Shown here piece by piece: positions 17,801-22,264 of a DNA stretch of 23,160 bases. A program made the position numbers and the translations under genes. The notes under the pieces are model-generated. The model did not search any database. It saw nothing but the letters and a program-made list of their open reading frames with translations, and was not told where the DNA came from. Within the stretch, counting starts at the first letter, position 1. Each line of letters opens with the position of its first letter. Source of the stretch: a virus; the IMG/VR virus record IMGVR_UViG_3300021963_000680, positions 1 through 23,160 of that record; one strand, written 5' to 3'.

Positions 17801-17819
17801 AGAATCTTAAGTCTGCCAT
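14802..17819 (-). CDS. Tail spike/fibre paralog B
   Basis: 1005 residues with the same plan as the gene at 10963-13908: attachment-like N-terminus (1-76), a Pro-rich linker (PGPTPVPPIPNPRPTPTP) longer than in A, Ig-like plus IPT/TIG-like segments to about 330 (SDIVITNAKGDSVTLPQQFK, PPPNINWTA), a divergent beta-rich middle (about 330-845), and a conserved C-terminus (845-1005: ATYTALNLPISL, RAQSVASALVSNWNGP, YIDASYGYVNN). In the middle only short blocks correspond, such as GKFYQWGSTVVVI. The different middles with fixed ends suggest that the two proteins occupy the same virion site type but recognise different surfaces. Coupled to the upstream beta-helix fibre gene by TAATG. No catalytic residues are identifiable. 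Confidence 0.75.
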   Translation of the reverse strand: MADLRFSNQGPIVLGLGGTYPSYASIPSVFGGPTQGILISVYNRGGSYVPNTIYNQTIPTTISTGNPVDFSDYYTTSNYNPGPTPVPPIPNPRPTPTPDPHPDSTLVTNISAPQAAYIGNTVNVGSLTTKGVGSTNPYTCQSVTVDGITTANTAVNQQNIQFVVQGGMNYDPSNRSDVLLNITGLSGGYNIPKWFARYAINYSLYGTISNTSAMTGQNVLISNLLSLQTDPQPTITIGGVAQTIVSITPHDNIQNDILIVINEATPTEESDIVITNAKGDSVTLPQQFKRSTNNPLDPTDRGPPPNINWTAQEQLPERLIFTFSSNLAFTNGTSYPSATYTVNQTQRNYTSSNLDPGGGYGNQQSQPLSNDFLVVNNSTIFDADTTFQGAADTTSLVQVGVLTRAVIIPNGTMAGVWAVRMYFRSHVASNIDYSTAYVGLYAATGTSLSTSTSFGTVKYSNSVASKTTVGYLSGSDENYFDANLTLPANITFDYTLFAVNTPVYWFVQTYTDSAPPNNIVGPYTFSDGVSISYGFGGSVYTPGTVPVGTYTSYATYKGVPILNYTGFYPIRAIKYTNPLSTDTETYLIYGFNYLGNGESCLMFWKPKLNNGSSTPGAPSPYVMRWNNGINAGASTNYLTNYNLPVLFTSTTNPSSGPALPLTSWGVFTVSYNNKFFISSYGLPFNYTDNSFTGFTRSSYSATTSSVFSKTGYAGKFYQWGSTVVVISWNTVFYITDLSTLTNYQLTVGNSYFTGQDYTPSFIDDDRLVFTNYDSNIGRSVGYYLNTGSFTPVQVPTFSFPDLGQYFIKLNPNSTTSDLIFSYSLGGTLTGKLSNYLLSYPPTVSWTFNRTASATYTALNLPISLSPTDTNAQRAQSVASALVSNWNGPTTPTYTITTDNSGNTVLDFNTNSIVISGSTLAQTGSTTAGTFTMVTSGGNSSTNSNITRLSVMGAQNQVYIDASYGYVNNGSFFLTFTHDYDGFDSTSTVVQNNYTPTSIKRDVVFI
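17592..17819. repeat. Paralog repeat, copy B (5' end of spike gene B)
   Basis: Gap-free counterpart of 13681-13908, same orientation. Differences are mostly at third codon positions, so the copies are not recent but remain similar enough for the protein ends to be nearly the same. Confidence 0.85.
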
Positions 17820-18733
17820 TAGCTTGTGGCAAACGCTGTAACGTCACCTTGACCTTTAATTGTACCTAATGATCCTGGGGTAATTGTAGAGCCAACTGCT
17901 AGAGCACCACGCACAGTAATGTTAGTAGTTGTTGTAAGAGAATTAATTGTAGGATTATTAGTGACATAAACCACACCATCCGCACCTAATACTAACACAC
18001 CTTGAATGCCAGCTGGAGGAGTTGTATTGGGCACACTTAAAGCTGTGATATACGCTGAAGGAACAGGACTTCCTTGTGTTCCTACAGTCCCACCAGAAAT
18101 AGTGGCACCAGTGATTGTACCGCCTACAATAGTGGGATTGTTAATTGTTGGGTTTGTAAATACAGCAGGTGCTGAAGCTGATGAAGCAATGGTGACCCCT
18201 GTTAAATTAACGCCAGATATATTACCTCCAGTGATATTAACAGCGTTGTGATCTTGAGGTGCTAATGAGCCTGTCACTTGAACCACTTCACCAGGACCTT
18301 CAGTTGCATCCCCTACATATAATCCACCACCTACTTCAATAGATGGATTAGCAAAGAATGTTACAGTTGTAGTAGCGCCTGATCCTGAAGATGATGGTAC
18401 ATTGATTGTACCCAATAATGTACCTGGAGGTACAGTAAATTCACCATAATCTACCACTGCAATTTGACTGATAGCGCCAGAAGTTACAGCTTGCACAACA
18501 ATTCTTAATGGTTGTAGTTGTGTACCACCAGTAAAAGTAACAGTACAAACTTTACCAATATCGTTAGAAGTATAGTTAGTACCGCCTGACGTAATCGCTA
18601 CGGATGATACATTATAGGCATTATATGTATTTATAAATAATTCGCGTTGAGATAGAGTATTTGTCGTAGGTACTCGATTGGCAGTATTAGTGCCATAAAG
18701 TTTGATGGTGGTTTGATTAGCGGTAGATGGCAT
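17819..18733 (-). CDS. Tail fibre-like protein with beta-helix repeats
   Basis: 304 residues. The N-terminus (IKLYGTNTANRVPTTNTLSQ then RELFINTYN) is the pattern found at the virion-binding end of many phage fibre proteins. Residues about 40-130 form a beta module (AITSGGTNYT, GGTQLQPLRIVVQAV, VVDYGEFTVPPGTLLG). Residues about 165-225 are short Asn/Gly/Thr/Ile repeats (NITGGNISGVNLTGVTIASS, PTINNPTIVGGTITGATISG) typical of a narrow triangular beta-helix. The end (TTNITVRGALAVGSTITPGS, GTIKGQGDVTAF) looks like a fibre-tip or trimerisation region. AAGGT sits 10 bases before the ATG, and the stop is coupled to spike paralog B. It may form a trimeric stalk. Confidence 0.7.
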   Translation of the reverse strand: MPSTANQTTIKLYGTNTANRVPTTNTLSQRELFINTYNAYNVSSVAITSGGTNYTSNDIGKVCTVTFTGGTQLQPLRIVVQAVTSGAISQIAVVDYGEFTVPPGTLLGTINVPSSSGSGATTTVTFFANPSIEVGGGLYVGDATEGPGEVVQVTGSLAPQDHNAVNITGGNISGVNLTGVTIASSASAPAVFTNPTINNPTIVGGTITGATISGGTVGTQGSPVPSAYITALSVPNTTPPAGIQGVLVLGADGVVYVTNNPTINSLTTTTNITVRGALAVGSTITPGSLGTIKGQGDVTAFATS

Positions 18734-18744
18734 AGTTGATTACC

Positions 18745-19794
18745 TTAAAGGGTGTAGTAAGAAATATTGGGTTGGAAATAGATAGGTGACTTATCTCGGT
18801 CTTCATCAGCTGCTTCAACAAAGAGTTCACGCGCCATGTTTTCAAGATACACGACTCTGTTTAAATCCGTACCATGAAGTTGAAGTGATAGAAGATGAGA
18901 TAGTTTAGCTTGAACGTATGGAATCCAACGATCAGGAATAGCTAATTGGTTTGTTAAAGTGCCAACATCATACATTTGATATTCAAGCACTAATTGGAAA
19001 ATCTGTGTATCGTCTTGTGGTACTGGCCAAATATCCATGATAGGAGTTAATTGGCGATCAAACCAATATTGTAAACCACGATCACTTACAAAGTCTTTAT
19101 TAGGAAGATTAAAATAATCATCACGGTTAAGTCTTGCCAATGGAATGTCTTGTTGCACATTAGCTAGATTTACAGCATAAGTTTTAACTGCTGTAGTTCC
19201 AGCATTTCTAAGTCTCCAATATGGTGTATTAGGAGATGAGTCAATTTGAATATAACCCCAGTTGTTTTGAGGAATGTTCTTAATAATGGTGCCAACAGAT
19301 GACCATGTCACATTATCATAACTTGCTTCTAATATAAGCTGATCTGTTGTGCTGTATGAATAAAAGCCTGCATTAAGAAGGGTTGTGTTTTCTGAATAAG
19401 TAGCTAATAATGATGCGCCAGGTAGAATTGTATAACTCACATCAGGCGTTACAGTTTGAACAGAGAATATATTATTAGGGTTTTGATTTGGTGTTGTAGG
19501 TGTTTGTAAACGGTAGTTCGCTTCTAAAACATCTGTCGTGCCAACAGGTAAGTAGAGTTGACGCGTATTACGCATACCACCCACCACTACATATTTAAGC
19601 AACCAAAGATTAACACCCTTATTTGATAACTGCATAAGCAAATAGAATAACGCTTGCTTAGCAGCTAACGTTAATTCAGGTGTGATCTCTTCAGCGTATC
19701 GACCTGCGTCACGAAACGCGTAGTCGATCATTTGTTGGACGTTGACTTTGGTTAAGCCAACGGTGCCGGATGTTCCAGTTAATGAACTTGCCAT
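18745..19794 (-). CDS. Adaptor/connector-like virion protein with inserted beta domain
   Basis: 349 residues. The first about 100 (QQMIDYAFRDAGRYAEEITP, LMQLSNKGVNLWLLKYVVVG, YLPVGTTDVLEANYRL) and last about 135 (LPNKDFVSDRGLQYWFDRQL, IMDIWPVPQDDTQIFQLVLE, IPDRWIPYVQAKLSHLLSLQ) together have the helix/beta/helix rhythm of head-tail adaptor or tail-tubular proteins. Between them, about 115-210, is a beta-sandwich-like insert (DQLILEASYDNVTWSSVG, NNWGYIQIDSSPNTPYWRLR) reminiscent of galactose-binding-like domains. The family is common in phage genomes as an uncharacterised virion protein. Coupled to the 49-residue gene by TAATG with AAGGAAAAAAT before the start. The connector role is inferred. 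Confidence 0.65.
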   Translation of the reverse strand: MASSLTGTSGTVGLTKVNVQQMIDYAFRDAGRYAEEITPELTLAAKQALFYLLMQLSNKGVNLWLLKYVVVGGMRNTRQLYLPVGTTDVLEANYRLQTPTTPNQNPNNIFSVQTVTPDVSYTILPGASLLATYSENTTLLNAGFYSYSTTDQLILEASYDNVTWSSVGTIIKNIPQNNWGYIQIDSSPNTPYWRLRNAGTTAVKTYAVNLANVQQDIPLARLNRDDYFNLPNKDFVSDRGLQYWFDRQLTPIMDIWPVPQDDTQIFQLVLEYQMYDVGTLTNQLAIPDRWIPYVQAKLSHLLSLQLHGTDLNRVVYLENMARELFVEAADEDRDKSPIYFQPNISYYTL

Positions 19795-19943
19795 TATTTT
19801 TTCCTTGCAGTTTTTGCCGCTTGTTTAAATTGAGCTGCGGTAGGTGCGCCTTTACTACCGGGCTTTCTCATATGTTCGCCTGAACCGGCTTTAATACGTT
19901 CGCGTTTAGCATGAATTGCATCATACAATCCTGGTTTTTTCAT
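19794..19943 (-). CDS. Small basic phage protein, 49 residues
   Basis: 49 residues: MKKPGLYDAIHAKRERIKAG, then SGEHMRKPGSKGAPTAAQFK, then QAAKTARKK. I recognise this as a widespread small phage protein type (LYxxIHAKRxRIxxGSGExMRKPGSKGAPTAxxF) of unknown function. It is very basic, with no hydrophobic core. Its ATG overlaps the TGA of the HNH gene (ATGA) and its TAA overlaps the ATG of the 349-residue virion gene (TAATG), so it belongs to the structural operon. It is short enough to be missed by standard gene callers. A nucleic acid or virion assembly role is possible but unproven. Confidence 0.85.
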   Translation of the reverse strand: MKKPGLYDAIHAKRERIKAGSGEHMRKPGSKGAPTAAQFKQAAKTARKK

Positions 19944-20437
19944 TTATAAGCCCCTACATTTAAATTTAATTGATCATCACCTAAAAATTTAGCAACCGAT
20001 GAACATAAATTATAAAAATCTTCATATTTAAAATTTGATTTCATTCTATTAATTGCTTGACATACTAAAATTGTATTATCTTTAGTATATCCAATGCCAC
20101 TATTTATTCTTTCTATGGATACAGTATTTAACTGTCCAGCTTCTAAAGTCATTTCTATTCCTGAATAAGCACAAGTTTGATATTGAGTATTCCAACAATT
20201 AACAACATCATCTATAGTTAAACTGAATTCATGATTTCTTTTAATAGCACTTTTTCTAGCATTTTGTAAAAAAACTCTAGCTCTTGTTTCTATTTTTGAG
20301 TTTGCTTTTGCTCTGGACTTAATATTTCCAATTGTACAACATGCTTTACACCAACTATGTAAACCATCTGGTGTTTGTGAATGTTTAAAAAACAAATCGG
20401 TAGACTTTGTTTCTTTACATTTAAAACAAGATTTCAT
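19940..20437 (-). CDS. HNH-type endonuclease, probably mobile
   Basis: 165 residues. An N-terminal zinc-finger-like CxxC-x22-CxxC (Cys 4, 7, 30, 33; SCFKCKE and SWCKACC) is followed by a basic helical linker (41-70) and an HNH-like core: CAYSGIEMTL (from 89), VSIERINSGIGYTKDNTILV (106-125), then CQAINRMKSNF. This layout matches phage HNH nucleases of the SIDRID...GYxxDN type, in which the first HNH His is not conserved; Asn 121 is the central residue. The start at 20437 is chosen because it gives an ATGA overlap with the previous stop and has GGAAG upstream; a longer frame begins at 20452 without a binding site. Much more AT-rich than its neighbours. It interrupts a chain of small basic genes, so a free-standing homing endonuclease is likely. 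Confidence 0.8.
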   Translation of the reverse strand: MKSCFKCKETKSTDLFFKHSQTPDGLHSWCKACCTIGNIKSRAKANSKIETRARVFLQNARKSAIKRNHEFSLTIDDVVNCWNTQYQTCAYSGIEMTLEAGQLNTVSIERINSGIGYTKDNTILVCQAINRMKSNFKYEDFYNLCSSVAKFLGDDQLNLNVGAYK

Positions 20438-20685
20438 GATCCACACTTCCATCTTTTTAATGATGCAGCCTTACGTGTAGGTTTACCATTCTCGTCTTTC
20501 ATAGGACCAGGCATACCAGACATTCTAGCGCAAAATGATTTCTTACGTGGACCACCTTCAGGTTGTGGAGCTTTTAAATTAGAACCTGTCTCGCGATTAT
20601 ACTTTGCTCGACCTTTAGCAGTCAAACCTGCACCTTTCGATGTTGGTAGTTTTTCACCACGACCTACAGATAATTTAACAGCCAT
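20434..20685 (-). CDS. Small basic phage protein (DUF6321-like)
   Basis: 83 residues with the pattern GAGLTAKGRAKYNRETGSNL, KAPQPEGGPRKKSFCARMSG, then GPMKDENGKPTRKAASLKRW. I recognise this as a common small phage protein family, which I believe is DUF6321; the name should be confirmed by search. The function is not known. It is basic, Gly-rich and has two Cys (SFCARM, KRWKC) that could bind metal. TAATG links it to the preceding 46-residue gene, with AAAGGTAAAT before the start; its TGA overlaps the HNH start. Its presence next to virion genes suggests a structural or packaging-related role. Confidence 0.85.
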   Translation of the reverse strand: MAVKLSVGRGEKLPTSKGAGLTAKGRAKYNRETGSNLKAPQPEGGPRKKSFCARMSGMPGPMKDENGKPTRKAASLKRWKCGS

Positions 20686-20825
20686 TATTTACCTTTCTTT
20701 TTAGCCGCTTCTCTTTTAACTGAGTACGCAATTGCCACGGCTTGTTTTTGGGGTTTACCAGCTTTTACTTCAGCACGAATGTTTTCAGAAAAAGCTTTCT
20801 TTGATGTTGATTTCTTTAAAGGCAT
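20685..20825 (-). CDS. Small Lys-rich phage protein, 46 residues
   Basis: 46 residues: MPLKKSTSKKAFSENIRAEV, then KAGKPQKQAVAIAYSVKREA, then AKKKGK. The core SENIxxEVKAGKPQKQAVAIAYSVKR is a frequent short phage protein of unknown function. It is strongly basic with a likely central amphipathic helix. TAATG overlaps on both sides (with the 100-residue gene before it and the 83-residue gene after it), plus GAGGAAAAAAT before the ATG, make it a real gene despite its size. Confidence 0.85.
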   Translation of the reverse strand: MPLKKSTSKKAFSENIRAEVKAGKPQKQAVAIAYSVKREAAKKKGK

Positions 20826-21127
20826 TATTTTTTCCTCGCTTTATATTTAGTAGCTTTGCCACCTTTTTTCATAGTGCAGCCACCAGATTTAAGATTCTTT
20901 AACTCAGTAGCTTTTTCGCCACCATGTTTAGCACGGTCATGTAATGTCATAGCTTTCTTAATAAGTTTCTTATCTTGAGCTACATCTTCTGACATAGCAA
21001 GACCACCTTTTTTAAAGCCTTGACCTTGTGATACACCAGGGTGGCTACCGCCCATACCTGGATCGATATCATCAACCTTTTTATTACCACCACGCTTATA
21101 TACTTTACCTGCGATGCATGCTGACAT
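20825..21127 (-). CDS. Small Gly/Lys-rich basic protein, 100 residues
   Basis: 100 residues, not assigned to a named family. Starts MSACIAGKVYKRGGNKKVDD, then a Gly-rich part (GMGGSHPGVSQGQGFKKGGL), a charged helix (EDVAQDKKLIKKAMTLHDRA), and a Lys/Gly-rich tail ending KKGGKATKYKARKK. Three Cys-bearing or Gly-rich spots (SACIAG, SGGCTMKKGG) suggest low-complexity or nucleic acid-binding character. AAGGAG lies 6 bases before the ATG. It is the first gene after the 58-base gap with the promoter-like motif, so it may lead the long structural transcript. The TAA is coupled to the 46-residue gene. Confidence 0.75.
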   Translation of the reverse strand: MSACIAGKVYKRGGNKKVDDIDPGMGGSHPGVSQGQGFKKGGLAMSEDVAQDKKLIKKAMTLHDRAKHGGEKATELKNLKSGGCTMKKGGKATKYKARKK

Positions 21128-21143
21128 GCTATTCTCCTTATTG

Positions 21144-21175
21144 TTATACTACTTCTAATTACACTCAAATTACAC
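21144..21175 (-). promoter_or_regulatory. Promoter- or operator-like motif with tandem 11-mers
   Basis: On the - strand, GTGTAATTTGA (21175-21165) and GTGTAATTAGA (21164-21154) are immediate tandem copies differing at one base, followed by AG and TAGTATAA (21151-21144), then the ribosome binding site of the 100-residue gene. The second 11-mer and the TAGTATAA are identical to those at 6606-6628. A G/C-rich patch and T-run (AGGCGCTTTTTT) lie just upstream at the end of the endolysin gene without a clear hairpin. This marks a likely transcription start or regulator-binding region for the structural operon. Confidence 0.55.
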
Positions 21176-21185
21176 AAAAAAGCGC

Positions 21186-21746
21186 CTATAATTGCCCTAA
21201 AAATAAAGCCTTTTCTGCTTGTCTTCTTGCTCTTAAACCTTTTTCTACTGCAGTTCCAGGGCTAATCCAACGACTTGCAGATTCAATAGCTCCATGATAG
21301 TCGCCACGATTAAGTTTCTTTAATGCGGTAGATGATAACCACTTTCCAGGGCCTAGATTATAAACCCAGCAAGTAAGTGCATCTTCTTGATTTTGATTTA
21401 AAGGTACTTTAACTGTTTTTAATAAAAACGCATTATATGGAATAAGCTGTTTTAATAAAAGACGATCGGCTGTTTCTCGATCAATGACTGTATCTTTTGT
21501 GACTGGATGTCCATCAATAGTTGTAAAACCCCAGCCTACAGTCCATAAAGGGGTATGACCATCTAGATATGCTTTAGATCTAAATCCTTCAAATCTCTTA
21601 ACTATATTGACACAGTTTTGGGAATACATAAGCTCATATGCTTCGTTTTGTAAGGCATCTTGCGCCAAAGAAATATGAAAGAACAAACCCAATAACGTCC
21701 ATAAACAGAGGAACCGCCAGTAATTCTGACTTGAATGCAGCTGCAT
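21186..21746 (-). CDS. Endolysin, GH24 lysozyme with signal peptide-like N-terminus
   Basis: 186 residues. Cleaves the peptidoglycan glycan chain to release progeny. The T4-type catalytic set is visible: Glu 53 (KRFEGFRSKAYLD), Asp 62 and Thr 69 (WTVGWGFT), with the usual spacing. Further family marks are LNQNQEDALTCWVYNLGPG and RRQAEKALFLGQL. Residues 10-28 (WRFLCLWTLLGLFFHISLA) form a hydrophobic segment with one Arg before it and a possible signal peptidase site after SLA, so export by Sec or a signal-anchor form is likely. The start at 21746 is backed by AGGAG (21756-21760, 9 bases away) although it overlaps the holin gene by 113 bases. Met 40 at 21629 lies just after the holin stop and could give a shorter cytoplasmic form. 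It is the last gene before the 58-base gap. Confidence 0.92.
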   Translation of the reverse strand: MQLHSSQNYWRFLCLWTLLGLFFHISLAQDALQNEAYELMYSQNCVNIVKRFEGFRSKAYLDGHTPLWTVGWGFTTIDGHPVTKDTVIDRETADRLLLKQLIPYNAFLLKTVKVPLNQNQEDALTCWVYNLGPGKWLSSTALKKLNRGDYHGAIESASRWISPGTAVEKGLRARRQAEKALFLGQL

Positions 21747-22041
21747 ATATGAAAACTCCTATCGAAAGATAAGCGATCACCGGTCTAACAGAAGCGTTTA
21801 GATTGATGATCCTTTGTCCTGCTTTAGATACAATTTGTGCATCAGCAGTAACTGTTGCTACTTGAATATTTGAATCAGCAGTAACTTCTGCTGTTGCTAG
21901 AGCCAATTTTCCTAATGAATCTGAATATTGCAAATTTAACTTTGCTAACTCAATTTCATGATCTCGATCTTGTTTATCTTTAAATAGATTGACAAGACCT
22001 GGAACTAGGCTACTAGCAAAACCTAGTATTAAACTAAGCAT
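21634..22041 (-). CDS. Holin, 3TM type (GTA-holin-like)
   Basis: 135 residues. A short hydrophobic N-terminus (2-20, LSLILGFASSLVPGLVNLF) is followed by a charged helix (21-75) and two TM segments, about 85-104 (VRPVIAYLSIGVFIYAAAF) and about 110-130 (VPLFMDVIGFVLSYFFG). NLNASVRPVIAYL matches the WRP/SVRP-type motif of the 3TM holin family found in phages and gene transfer agents (PF11351 by recall). It would form inner membrane lesions that time lysis. AAGGAG is 7 bases before the ATG. The gene overlaps the endolysin in another frame so that its third TM segment (110-130) shares bases with endolysin residues 11-32. Confidence 0.82.
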   Translation of the reverse strand: MLSLILGFASSLVPGLVNLFKDKQDRDHEIELAKLNLQYSDSLGKLALATAEVTADSNIQVATVTADAQIVSKAGQRIINLNASVRPVIAYLSIGVFIYAAAFKSELLAVPLFMDVIGFVLSYFFGARCLTKRSI

Positions 22042-22068
22042 GATTTAACTCCTTATTATAACGCATAT

Positions 22069-22263
22069 TTATAAGACCTTCAATATCATTTCTAAAATTT
22101 TAGGATTTAAAGCAACAACTAATACCATTACAATCATAAGCATACGTTCAACCTTATCGATTTTCTTTTGAAACCAATCTTGTCGTTCGATGATATGATT
22201 GTAACGCTCTACGCACACGGCTTCGTGTACGGAGAGCTTTTTATCAAGTTCCTCTAAGTTCAT
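22069..22263 (-). CDS. Small coiled-coil and membrane protein of the lysis cassette
   Basis: 64 residues. The first about 40 are a charged, heptad-like helix (LEELDKKLSVHEAVCVERYN, FQKKIDKVERM); residues about 41-58 are one TM segment (LMIVMVLVVALNPKILEM). This layout recalls XhlA-type lysis accessory proteins (N-terminal helix, C-terminal TM), which interact with holins. The similarity is in layout only. GGAG lies upstream within the end of the fibre gene, and one base separates the two genes. It may be an antiholin, second holin or spanin-like factor; the sequence does not decide. Confidence 0.7.
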   Translation of the reverse strand: MNLEELDKKLSVHEAVCVERYNHIIERQDWFQKKIDKVERMLMIVMVLVVALNPKILEMILKVL

Positions 22264-22264
22264 A

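Noticed and set aside
10963-17819. Reading the two spike paralogs as a phase-variation or diversity-generating retroelement cassette
   Set aside because: No reverse transcriptase, invertase, inverted repeats or adenine-biased template/variable pair is seen; plain duplication explains the pattern.
20438-20452. ATG 20452 start for the HNH gene
   Set aside because: No ribosome binding site before it; ATG 20437 forms ATGA with the previous stop and has GGAAG upstream. The CxxC finger starts right after it in either case.
21181-21230. Possible terminator after the endolysin (AGGCGCTTTTTT)
   Set aside because: The T-run follows a G/C patch, but I could not find a matching stem of more than 5 bp; not called.
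22055-22083. TTGAAG, 17 bases, TATAAT on the - strand before the holin, a good-looking sigma70 promoter
   Set aside because: TATAAT abuts the AAGGAG ribosome binding site, so a transcript starting at the expected place would lack it; the -35 lies in the preceding gene. AT-rich sequence gives such matches by chance.
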